64,000 nt of DNA, taken from Coffea arabica (taxonomy: Eukaryota; Streptophyta; Magnoliopsida; Gentianales; Rubiaceae). The translations under genes and the position numbers were made by a program. Positions 38,076 through 47,852 of this stretch are shown here, one piece after another (within the stretch, counting starts at the first letter, position 1; each line of letters opens with the position of its first letter). The stretch covers positions 10,558,001 to 10,622,000 of the forward strand of contig NC_092312.1 in assembly GCF_036785885.1 (NCBI RefSeq), written 5' to 3'. A model generated the notes under the pieces. That model saw nothing but the letters and a program-made list of their open reading frames with translations, was not told where the DNA came from and ran no database searches.

Positions 38076-39666
38076 TTTTCATAGGTCAAGTTCATATTGG
38101 AGTATGACATTGAAAGAAGAATAGTCGGGTGGAGGGAAGAAATATGATTCTTCGCGTGCGGATTGCTGAATAGATACAGCTTCAGGTTTGTCACCATTTG
38201 ATATTGTTTTAGTTTAAGTGCATATTTTCATGTCCACTCCGTAATATATGCACTGATAGAAAAGGGTTTACTGCTTCTTGGTGAAATTCTGCTGTAATTA
38301 TGGCCATTCTCAGGGTTGGCCTAACACCATGAATCAGGTGAATTTTCATGTGGACATTATCTGCCATGTCGTTTCAACATTAGTGTAACTATTTTAAGAT
38401 TGATTGTCTATACACAGGTTCCCAGATGGAGTGGCGCTTCAACAATTAGCCAGAATTGGAGTCATTAAAGAAAGATGGGCAATGGAATTTTGTGTATTTT
38501 TCTTTGACACAGGAAACATCATGCTGCTTTCTTGAATGGACACTCATGTTTATTTTGTTAATGATCTTGACGTTGCAGCTGTTGTACGTACGTGTGCAAT
38601 AAGAGGGAAGTTTCAGTATCTCAGTAATTGGGTTGTTGAAAGCATGAAAATTCGTTTTGGACGAGAGTACGGAGTTTACCATTTTTGCTCATGGTGAACA
38701 TGTACTGCTATTATCATCAATGAACAGTTGTATTTTGACTAGTTTCTAACCCACAAAGCAAGTTAACTACCTACAAAGGCTTTATTATGGTAAAGATACC
38801 AAAAAGAATCTAGAAAAATGTGCAGGGAAATTGCATATTCCAATACTTGGATAATTGTTTTCTCGGCTAGGTCTGGTAACCAATACTTTGCTCCATTGAA
38901 ATATCTAAGATTGAAAGGCACACCTGAAATTTTCATTTTGCTAATTGATGTACTAAAACGAACACAAGTTTCTCTGCTGCTCGCCAAGTTCTCATAGAAG
39001 GCCAGTGTACGTTGGCATAAGTCAGCAGGTTTCAAGATAAGATGCATAGAATTTCATTTTTCTCATACAATACTTTTAAGAGCCAGCTGCCATTAGCTAA
39101 TCTGGATGAACACAACCGATGTCTAGGTTTGAGCTAATTCCTCACAATTATCTGCAATTTTAACAATGAAAGGGATAAGATCATGATGTTGGCTTGGTAA
39201 TATGGATAAATTTATTATTTTGAATAGTAGAATAAAGAAAAAAGAGGAAACTTTTCCAACCAAAAGAATAAAAAGGAACCCAAGAATAATTGAGTAGTAG
39301 AGGTTTACGCAACTCTAAAAATTACACACTTTTTGTCTCGGGTCGCACTCACACCCACTGACCCAAGTCAAGTCTTCTCTTCACCCAGCACCAGCAGCAA
39401 GGTGAAAAAAAGAGCAAAGGAACGGATTATTCTTTGCTTTGGCAGTTGTTATTACGTGGGATCTTTCTTCTTTAACAAACATAATAATAAAATGTTGCAA
39501 TTTCATGCTCCTGTGCTATGATTTTTATTGGGTTCCAGCCTTCTAGGAATTTTTTTTTTTTTTTTTTTTTTTTTTTACATAGAATTGGAATATGTAGTTT
39601 TAACGGGGAATGATAGGATACTGCACCTCCAGTTTCTTCACAAACAAGTGAAACAACCAGCAAATT
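38076..39666. other. 3' flank and intergenic DNA
   Basis: Likely 3' untranslated sequence of the NB-LRR gene, possibly with spliced leader-like sites (acceptor-type CAG near 38.42 kb). It ends with a poly-T run (39549-39576) about 90 bases before the next start codon. No gene was seen. Confidence 0.45.
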
Positions 39667-42351
39667 ATGTCCAGCGCCTCAGAAATTCCACAAGACCAAG
39701 CGGAGGAGGAGAATGTCTCAAAACCTCAGAACCAAGAAACCCTCCCCACCACCACGCCGGATATTACCCAACAAGAAGCCGCCCAGGTGGCCGCGGCCGA
39801 GTCGGCAAATCCTCCCACTCCAGTCAACGACACTGCAAAGGCAGCAAATGCTGGGGACCAGCTAAAGGTGTCCAGCAGCTCAGAAATCGCAGCAGAAGAG
39901 AATGCAACCGACACTGCGCAGGCAGCAACTGCTCAAAGCCAGCAAAAGATGTCCAGCAGCCCAGAAATACCAGAAGAGGAAGCAATAGCCAATTCCCCTA
40001 ATCCGCCCGAGTCCACATCGAGCAACCAGAATCAAGAAAAACCGTCCAATGTCCAAGAAATTTCTCCGGGTGCAGGCGTAGCCGCTTCAACTGGTCATCC
40101 CAAACTCGACTGTTCAGCCCAGCCCACGGAAACCCAGAGTCAAGAAACTGGTTTTTCCAGTGTCCCAGAAAATACACCAGAGGAAGCCGGAGCCAAAAAT
40201 GCCGACGCCACCACTCCTCCTAAACTCGATAATACTCCTGCTCAGTCCACCACCGGTGAAATAACCCGTGATCTAAAGAAAACTGATGAAAATGAAGCTC
40301 CAAAGAAAGATTTAACCACCAAAGGCAACACTAGTCCTCCTGTAACTGAAACCCCAAAACAAGATTCAACCAATGCTTCCCCAAAACCAGATTCCTTTCC
40401 GACAGGCGTCCGTTCGAAAAAAGACTCAATCTGCCTCCCTTTTCTAGGCTTCCACAAATCCAAGGAGAAAAAACCACAATCCAAGAAGAAGCCAGTCCAA
40501 GACAGCACTGCCACTACTTCTTCTGGCAAAGATGAGCTTCGCAAGTTGATTGATGCAGATATTAAGTACATAGAGAAGGAGATAATCAAGCTCGACGAGT
40601 ACAAGGCCCAAGTATTTTCGCAGGTAAATGAGGCAAAGCAGAGGTTTGACAATCTCAGCAGCAATGATCAAGGTACCGAAAGAGAATTTGCCGATCTCAG
40701 GAAGGAAGTGACCAAGTTGAAGCTTCAGATACCATCAAAACACAAAGCTGATGCAGAAGAGAAAGATTCACACAAAAGTCAGCAGGCCGGTAAGTCCTCA
40801 AGAAACATACCCGACGCCGTGAAGGAAAAAATGCCTCAGTTATATAAGAGCAGCTCGATTGAAAATTGTGTTGAGGTGAGAGAATTTAAGGCTCTTTTTA
40901 ACGGGCTTGCTCTGGAAGAGAAGATCTGTTTGCTCTGTTTTGCTGTGTTCCCTGAAAAAGCTATTATCAAGAAGAGGCTGATGGTCCACTGGTGGATAGC
41001 AGAAGGTTTCATGCCACCAAGACAACAAGATGCCAATCGGAAAACTGCTGAGGAGTTTGCTGATGAGTACTTTGAGAAGCTAACAAGATTGGGATTCATT
41101 GAGCCAGTGAATAAAAAGCGTAGCCTCTATGTGGGATGTTACAAAATGCAACCTTTTGTTAGGCTTGCACTGATCACGATGGCTGAAAAAGCTAAGTTCT
41201 TTAAATTTGACAAGGAGGGTAATCCAACTGAGGATTTTTCTGGCACATTGCAGGCGTGCTTGATGGGCAGAGGTCTGTTGGACTATCAAGATTTACAGAA
41301 CGAGCGCGCAAATCCAGATTTGGAGAAACTTCATGCTGTGTTCAATGTCAATGAGGCGATCCTTGACTTTAAGCCCGAATGGTTTTCAATGATGAAGAAT
41401 CTGAATTTTCTTCATCTAGGAAGTTGGAAAGTGTCACCCACTGATCACATTGAGGTTGACGAGTCCCATTTCTTGAATGGATTGAGCAGTATGGAGCATT
41501 TGAAGTTCTTTAGTCTTCAAGGAGTTTCGAGAATAATGGAGCTTCCTGAATCCATTTCAAATTTGTCAAATTTGATAATCCTGGACCTGAGAGCCTGTCA
41601 CAGCCTTGAGTCAATTCATGAAGGTATCCGCTATATGAAGAATTTAACATACCTGGATATCTCCGAGTGCTATTTGCTAGAGCGTATGCCCAAAGGTATT
41701 TCTATGCTCTCAAATCTACGCGTGCTGAAGGGGTTTGTCGTAAAATCAGAGCAGGGCCAGGGCAAGGGCAAGGGCAAAAACACTTGCACTCTTAAAGACC
41801 TGGCACAATTGAAAAAGCTGATCAAATTAAGCATTTATACTGGCCTTGTTGAATTTCCCACTCGTAAGCATCTTGAAGATTTGCAGAAGATAGAAGCTCT
41901 TAAGAAGCTTACCATGGCATGGGGTGGGACTCCACTGCATACTGAAGATACTAGCAAGACTGAAGACTCTATACAACTGACGAACCTGGAAAAACTGGAC
42001 CTTAAGTCTTTCCCCAAGACTGCCACCCCCGGTTGGCTGGAGCCTTCCAGTTTGAAGTCACTAAAGAAACTATACGTTCGAGGTGGGAAGTTCTCTGATT
42101 TGGGGCAATACCAGTATCTTGATCAGAAAGGACCAAATGAACCAGCTAAAAACAAATGGAACGTAGAAATACTGCGACTCAAGTATCTAAGTGAAATAAA
42201 AGTGGATTGGAGAGAGCTGCAAGACTTATTTCCAAATTTGATTTATTTGGAGAAAGTCAACTGCCCCAAGCTTTCTTTCTTCCCATCTGATGGATATGGA
42301 GTTTGGATCAACGAGGAGAAGTTAAAGCAGAAGCAAGTGAGGTCACAATGA
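39667..42351 (+). CDS. LRR half of a split NLR: disordered N-terminus, coiled coil, winged helix, LRR, no NB-ARC
   Basis: A single-exon protein of 894 residues. Residues 1-265 are low-complexity (Ser, Thr, Pro, Glu, Ala, Gln) with an internal repeat (MSSASEIPQ, VSSSSEIAA, MSSSPEIPE). A basic stretch (KSKEKKPQSKKKP) precedes a coiled coil at about 290-355. Residues about 385-520 match the winged-helix part of CNL receptors (ICLLCFAVFPEKAIIKKRLMV, HWWIAEGF, AEEFADEYFEKLTRLGFIEP). LRRs follow from about 565 to 875 (ELPESISNLSNLIILDLRAC and others). No P-loop, kinase-2 or GLPL motif is present. The nearest relatives I recall are Arabidopsis At5g45510/At5g45520 and the LRR part of RPP13-like proteins. 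It faces the CC-NB-ARC gene at 45.1-46.4 kb, which has just the missing part. Confidence 0.9.
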   Translation: MSSASEIPQDQAEEENVSKPQNQETLPTTTPDITQQEAAQVAAAESANPPTPVNDTAKAANAGDQLKVSSSSEIAAEENATDTAQAATAQSQQKMSSSPEIPEEEAIANSPNPPESTSSNQNQEKPSNVQEISPGAGVAASTGHPKLDCSAQPTETQSQETGFSSVPENTPEEAGAKNADATTPPKLDNTPAQSTTGEITRDLKKTDENEAPKKDLTTKGNTSPPVTETPKQDSTNASPKPDSFPTGVRSKKDSICLPFLGFHKSKEKKPQSKKKPVQDSTATTSSGKDELRKLIDADIKYIEKEIIKLDEYKAQVFSQVNEAKQRFDNLSSNDQGTEREFADLRKEVTKLKLQIPSKHKADAEEKDSHKSQQAGKSSRNIPDAVKEKMPQLYKSSSIENCVEVREFKALFNGLALEEKICLLCFAVFPEKAIIKKRLMVHWWIAEGFMPPRQQDANRKTAEEFADEYFEKLTRLGFIEPVNKKRSLYVGCYKMQPFVRLALITMAEKAKFFKFDKEGNPTEDFSGTLQACLMGRGLLDYQDLQNERANPDLEKLHAVFNVNEAILDFKPEWFSMMKNLNFLHLGSWKVSPTDHIEVDESHFLNGLSSMEHLKFFSLQGVSRIMELPESISNLSNLIILDLRACHSLESIHEGIRYMKNLTYLDISECYLLERMPKGISMLSNLRVLKGFVVKSEQGQGKGKGKNTCTLKDLAQLKKLIKLSIYTGLVEFPTRKHLEDLQKIEALKKLTMAWGGTPLHTEDTSKTEDSIQLTNLEKLDLKSFPKTATPGWLEPSSLKSLKKLYVRGGKFSDLGQYQYLDQKGPNEPAKNKWNVEILRLKYLSEIKVDWRELQDLFPNLIYLEKVNCPKLSFFPSDGYGVWINEEKLKQKQVRSQ

Positions 42352-42910
42352 ATTTGTCAAACATTCCTCGAATAATCTTGGAATGCTGGGTGTATGGTGG
42401 TTGCCTCTGATCAAAATTTCACCATGATATTGGGGTTGTCTTTTTTTTGGACTTGCTAGTAAACTTTTTTTCTTGTTTTTTTTAATTGCCTTCTATGTTT
42501 ACCAATGTGTTAATGAATATCTTTTATTGTCTTTTTCTTCTATGTTGAAGTAATTGGTATGGTTGTGTTTTTTGTTGAATGTCTTGTCAAATTTGTTGGA
42601 CACGATGAATTGTAGGTAATCATATCAGAAATATGTATGATTATTGCAGCTAGCCAATTGAGCATTTCTTGAATTTCTTTTATTTATTGTGCATTACATC
42701 CCAGCATTGCAAAGTTTTCTTCTGCATTGTAAATCAAGAATGGACGAACTGTACATAGGTGCAAGGTCAATCTTGACATTCCTCAGATAGTAGTAATTCA
42801 AGGGGCAAGCTATAAAGATGTTGGCACGGCTAAGAATAGTCCGCTGGTTCTTTTTTTTTTTTTTTGCTCTGTCTTTAAGTCTCAATTGAAAAATGCTTAG
42901 TGGTCCAGAA
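42352..42910. other. 3' flank of the LRR-half gene
   Basis: T-rich 3' untranslated-type sequence; no coding signal before the duplicated gene end that follows. Confidence 0.5.
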
Positions 42911-43092
42911 TGAACTGGAGGTGCATTGGAGAGTGCAGGATTTATTCTCCTGTTTGATTTGCTTGGAGAAATTCAATTATTCCAAGCTCGACTTCCTCCC
43001 TTTTCATGGATATGGAGTTAGGATCTACATGGAAATACAACTGCAGAAGAAATGATATCATGATGAATTTGTCAAACATTTCTCAGATAATA
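42911..43092 (+). pseudogene. 3'-end remnant of a second LRR-half gene
   Basis: This stretch aligns along its length with the last coding bases and early 3' untranslated region of the neighbouring LRR-half gene (about 42200-42375). Shared landmarks are GTGCATTGGAGAG/GTGGATTGGAGAG, CTTGGAGAAA, CCAAGCT, TGGATATGGAGTT, CAGAAG and GATGAATTTGTCAAACATT. It has small insertions and deletions, no long open frame and no upstream gene body, so it is the tail of a tandem duplicate whose 5' part is gone. The conserved 3' untranslated part shows it came from genomic duplication, not from a distant paralogue. Confidence 0.8.
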
Positions 43093-45104
43093 TACTTCGA
43101 CCTTGCATGCCAAACCGGGCTGCTGGTGATTAGAATTGAACCTTAGTTGGAAGATCAATATTCTGCAAGTGAGTTAACATTTTGGACTATTTAACAATGT
43201 GAATCTGCACGTTTTTCCGAATGCATTTCTCCTTAGATTTATCAACATGATATGTGGCTTGTTGGATTCTTTTATTCTTTTTATTCGATAACATGAAATA
43301 AGAATGGATGATCTGCAAGCATGTTTGGCCGACTGTGGCTCATCCTTTCATTTCTTCAGTCTCAGATGTCCTTGTTAGCCGTTTATCCAGACTATATGTC
43401 TCATGTGGCCACATGTTTTGATGCCAAATACTTTGCTTGCCAATGGAATTCAATAAGATTAGCTTTTCATACTTCTAATGTAAGTTAAATAGATTCTGCT
43501 GTCATTTCCCCAAGGGCGAGGAGAGCCTCCTTTTTCTTCTTCTTCAGATGGGGCCAAGATCATTCCTGTGGAATTTACCTCGCACAATAGAATACCGTGC
43601 ATGGCCTTTTTATGGCGGCCTTATCTTATGAACCCAGTATTATGATAGAGATCATGTTTTCTTGAGAAGAAGATAAATACCATGAATTTTCAATCCCCTA
43701 ACAAAGAAAGCCTGTAAATGATTTCCAGCATTCTAGTTATTCCACAGAATTTCTCCACCAAATACATCATGATTATTACTTTTCTGTTAATTCCACAAAA
43801 AGAAGCCAGTACGCAAATGCATCTATAAGCTTCAACCTCTTATTTTATTTGTCCCTGTCATTTATGTCCGCCCTGAATCAGTTGAAAGCAGGTCCTGAAC
43901 AGACGTCCAGATAATAGAAGAGCTAAATGCAGGATTGCAGACTAGGTGTGAAAGTGTGGTCTAAGTGTCTTCTATGTAATCGTAATGTGCATTTGAGTCA
44001 GTGAAACTGGTAAAATCCTAGTATCTTACAGCATTGATTTGCCGTTCTCTCTTAAAATCAACTGTATCACTATCAATACACACCCCTAAGAAGTTTGCTA
44101 GAAAAGGCTGAGCAGGAATATGCCGCATTCAAGGATAACTTGCGATTGAGCAGGGATCTTAACTCATGATGCATGTTTTCTTTTCCTTTTCTTTATTCCC
44201 TACACTTTGTTTCACATCTTAATATCCCTTTTTTATTTTCCCATTGGATCAAGATTCAAAACTTGTAATAGCAGGAGAATAAGAAGCAAAAAGTTGTCGT
44301 TTATGCTCTGGCATTCACAAAGCGGTCCTGTGAAAGCACATGACGAGTAAAGAAAGCTCAAATTGAAGTAATGAATCCGAAATATTTCGTTTAGAAAGTT
44401 GCCTACGACTCAAAAGGTAGAAGAGATTGAATGAGTTTGTTCTTATTCAAAGTAAAAAAGATTTTTTGTTTGTCCTGGAATGGATGTTGATTACCAGACC
44501 ATATTTTGGCCCCAGCAGTTATTTCAGATGAAATGCTTTATGTTAACGGGCTGGATAGTGAAGTTATGGTCCCATGATTGAAGTAATTATACATTGCAAT
44601 GGCAGAAAATATCTGTAACATTTTATAAAGATGCTATCCTAGATCATAGATGATAGATCTTGAATTTGATGGTAGATATTCAAGAACGCAACCTTGTCCA
44701 GAATGAGATAGAAATAAACAAAATATCAAGGAACTTTTAGTTGCCCAAAAAATAATAATAATAAAGGCAGTTTGAAGACCGGGTCTACCCAAGTTTTGGC
44801 CTTCCTCATGACTTGTGCTGTTGGTAAGTGGAGCTTTCATCTTTTGCAGCTTTTATTTATTCTCAGGTTCTAAGCTAATTATATCCTTGATTTTTTCCAA
44901 ATTAGAAAATATTCAGTAAAATCCCAGCATGAAACTGCCATAAGTTTAGGTAAAAGTAACAAAAATATGATTTCTAACCCCTTATTTCATGGAGGGCTAT
45001 CATAGAAATAACAAAATCCAATAATTTAAGAGAGCCGGAACCACAAATACCATAAATCACACAAAAGTTATAAGCTTGCTACATAGTTGTTTTTTGTTTT
45101 CTGG
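43093..45104. other. Intergenic between convergent split-NLR genes
   Basis: About 2 kb between the 3' ends of the LRR-half gene (+) and the NB-half gene (-). No additional gene body or domain was seen; the part nearest 45.1 kb is the presumed 3' untranslated region of the NB-half gene. Confidence 0.5.
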
Positions 45105-46376
45105 TTAGACTGTAGACTGTTGTGATTGCTGCTGGTTTTGGCTCTCTGCTGGATTAGTTTGTGTGTTGGGTTGTTTGGGAAGTTGCTGATGCAGAATTTC
45201 GCCCATCATTTTAGCAGCCAGTGGCAGACCAGCACATTTGTCAACAATTGTGTCTTTTAGGGGCATAAGATTTTCTGGGAACTTTTTCCCATCTTTCTCA
45301 ACTGAGTCTTTGAATATTTTCCAGCAGATTTCGTCGTCCTTGAGGATTGGAAGCCGATGCAAGTTCTCTTCACCAACCATCTTCTTGGCAATTTCTTCGG
45401 ACCTGGTTGTGATAATGACTGTCCCACCATGCCTTTTTGGGAGCCCATATGCAAGTTGTCCATAGCATTTATCATCCTCTGTTGACTCAGAAGCCAAGTC
45501 CCCAAAGCACTCGTCCCAGTTCCTAACATCGTCCGGCTTCCTAACATCATCCAGCACAATTAGGTACTTCTTCCCCATCAATTGTAAGCGAAGAGCAAAC
45601 ATCAGTTTCTGAAGACCAAGATTTTGATCTTTACCGGCTTCTTGGATGATCTCACCATCCACTCCCAAGCACATCAGCATCCTCTTAACATTCTCCTTGC
45701 TGTTGTCCTCGTCATCCTCGGGCTGCTTTGACAGACACACCCAAATCCTGGGGAGGAAATGATCCTTCACCTTCTTATTGTTGAAGATTAGCTGACACAG
45801 GGTCGTTTTCCCGACCCCGGTCATTCCAACTATTGCAAATGCCTTGAACCCATTTTTGCTCTCTTTCCTGAGAAGCAGCCTCTCCAAGAATCTCTCTTTG
45901 TCCTCGAATCCATGGACTTTGCTTGGATCCACCGTTCGCGAGCTCCACCGATAAGTATCCAAATTCCCAGTTAAGCTCACGTCTGCAGCATCCTGTGTAG
46001 TAGCAGTAGTAGCAGCAGCAGCAGCAGTACTAGACCCTTCTCCTTTTCCACTGCCTTCCCCACCTTCTAATTTCTTACTAATCTCCTTGAGTCTCTTGTC
46101 AAGTTTATAAGCGAAAGCTAGTGCCTCAGGACTGTATATACTCTGGCCTTTGGAAATCAGCTGCCACTGGGTCAGTAGATTGTTGAGAAGGTAAAGATTT
46201 TCCCTGTATTCTTCAGGTTTGATAGCCGTTGACTTGTCTTTAAGCAAGTTCTTCAATTTTTCGAAGTCTCCATGCAGACCAAACAGGACTGTCGACAGAC
46301 AATGCTCTGTGGACTTTGTTTCTTCGATTGCTAATTCCAGTTTGTTAAACAGGTACTCTTCTATTAGCCCGGCCAT
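45105..46376 (-). CDS. CC-NB-ARC protein without winged helix or LRR, At5g45490-like
   Basis: A single-exon protein of 423 residues. Residues 1-115 form an Rx-N-like coiled-coil region starting MAGLIEEYLFNKLELAIEET. A Gly/Ser/Ala/Thr-rich linker follows (about 103-130, partly from a GCA/GTA repeat). The NB-ARC has a good P-loop (GMTGVGKTT, about 183), RNBS-A-like RIWVCLS, kinase-2 KKYLIVLDDV with both Asp residues (about 272), RNBS-B GGTVIITTRSEEIAKK (about 323) and GLPL as CAGLPLAAKMMGEIL (about 385). About 25 residues later, in a Gln/Asn-rich tail, the protein ends, so winged helix, MHD and LRR are absent. The natural-looking tail and stop argue against simple truncation. Arabidopsis At5g45440, At5g45490 and At4g19060 have this same short build, from memory. 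A nucleotide switch role is inferred. Confidence 0.92.
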   Translation of the reverse strand: MAGLIEEYLFNKLELAIEETKSTEHCLSTVLFGLHGDFEKLKNLLKDKSTAIKPEEYRENLYLLNNLLTQWQLISKGQSIYSPEALAFAYKLDKRLKEISKKLEGGEGSGKGEGSSTAAAAATTATTQDAADVSLTGNLDTYRWSSRTVDPSKVHGFEDKERFLERLLLRKESKNGFKAFAIVGMTGVGKTTLCQLIFNNKKVKDHFLPRIWVCLSKQPEDDEDNSKENVKRMLMCLGVDGEIIQEAGKDQNLGLQKLMFALRLQLMGKKYLIVLDDVRKPDDVRNWDECFGDLASESTEDDKCYGQLAYGLPKRHGGTVIITTRSEEIAKKMVGEENLHRLPILKDDEICWKIFKDSVEKDGKKFPENLMPLKDTIVDKCAGLPLAAKMMGEILHQQLPKQPNTQTNPAESQNQQQSQQSTV

Positions 46377-47852
46377 CTGAACAACCCCAACACGGCCTCT
46401 AGTTTTGCACTCTCCCGGCAGAATGTGAACAACTGGGTGGATCTTTCAGCCTTATAAGAAAATCTGAGGACAAAAACTTTGAGATGCTGAAAACGGGTAG
46501 CTTTTTAAGAATGGGATGATAATATGACCATCCGGAAAAGCATCCAGCTTGATACTTTGAGTAAGTTCGTGGGTGACTCAAGTGTTCATACTTTACCAGG
46601 TGAGCTCATCTTTCAGCAAATAATTGGCAACTTCAGGGTTTTTGATTTTTCAGGCTTTTGCTGACGTCCTGGGCCTCAAGATGCATGACATCACTTAACA
46701 TGCTTTTTAAGTATTAGTAGTTTTTAGAAGGCATCTTGGTTCAACAATTTGAAAAGCGAAATAGTAGTTCAAAATATTTGCCACATGAATTTTCTCCTCA
46801 TCTACTTTTAAAATATTAATTTTATGTCCATTCATAAATTTAAATTAATAAAATTGAATTCCAATCTAATTTTTTTATCACTTTTAACCCGAAATCACCA
46901 CCTGACCTACAAAAATGATTACAAAAATAATCCAACCATGTAGTTATTATTTATGTAAAAAAAAAAAGAGTCAAATCTCACATTTTTAGTGACAAAAATA
47001 AATATGAAGCAAAACTTCCAACTCGAACTCAGATTCTACACCTTTAGGAGCAAAAATGAATATGGTACTTGTCAATTATCAATTATAAAAGGGATTTATC
47101 TTTTTATCTCTAAAAAAAATGATCATATGTGAACTACATGATGGATTTCGGATAAAAAGTTGTCAAAAACCAAGATTGGAACTAAATTTTATTGATTTAA
47201 TTTTGTAAGAAATATAAATTTAATATTTTAAAAATAAATGACAAAAAAGTTAATTTGATAAAATATGAATAACATTTTGAATGATTTTTCCCATTTGAAA
47301 ACCACCAGGGCCTGCGTCAAAATGTCGGCCAAGGTTGAATCCTCTGGGGAAAAAAAAGTAAAAATAATTCGCCACTGCTTTGTGTAGGGCCCATTATCCT
47401 GTTACATAATAATGCAAGAAGCTTTCCATTAATGCATGAATAAATGACCAATATTGACCTATTTTTCAGTTCTTTAGATTTACTTGTAAGTCATAATCGT
47501 CGTGAATGGATGGACGAAGCAGATGAAAGTGAAAAGATGAAGAATTCGCCTGATAAAGATGATTTAAACGACTAGTAGAAGTAAAGAATCCCGTCTCTCT
47601 CTTTTTTTTTTTTTTTTTTTTTTTTTTGTGGTCTTTTTCAGGCTCACTCTTCACTGTCTTTCCCCCCCTTTCTTTGTTTCCTCGCTGTGTTCTTTAAAGA
47701 CAATAATGAATTGATTCAGTCGGACTCACAATTATCTTAACTCCCTTAATATTGCTTTATCTGCTCTCTGGCATGATTCATACGAACTGAAACAGTCCAT
47801 TTCTTCCTGACCAGGGTAAAGAAGAAGAAGAAGAAAGAACGCAAAGTGTACT
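46377..47852. promoter_or_regulatory. Shared upstream region of NB-half and DUF4220 genes
   Basis: The NB-half gene (-) and the membrane protein gene (+) are transcribed away from each other across this 1.48-kb stretch, so both promoters must lie in it. Its middle is occupied by an AT-rich fold-back sequence (about 46768-47290). A poly-T run (47607-47627) and a GAA-rich leader precede the membrane protein start codon. Confidence 0.5.
46768..47290. mobile_element. Probable fold-back MITE
   Basis: The left part (from about 46770: TTCAAAATATT..., TTTTAAAATATTAATTTTAT, AATTAATAAAATTGAATTCC) recurs inverted in the right part, ending near ATTTTGAATGATTTTTCCC. The inverted arms are of the order of 130-150 bases around a non-repeated core. 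Identity is moderate and no target duplication was established, so limits and family are provisional. Confidence 0.6.

Noticed and set aside
39528-40001. 157-residue open frame overlapping the LRR-half gene
   Set aside because: Frame shadow of the low-complexity N-terminus, starting in a poly-T run.
40242-40664. 140-residue minus-strand open frame
   Set aside because: Shadow of the LRR-half coding sequence without a domain.
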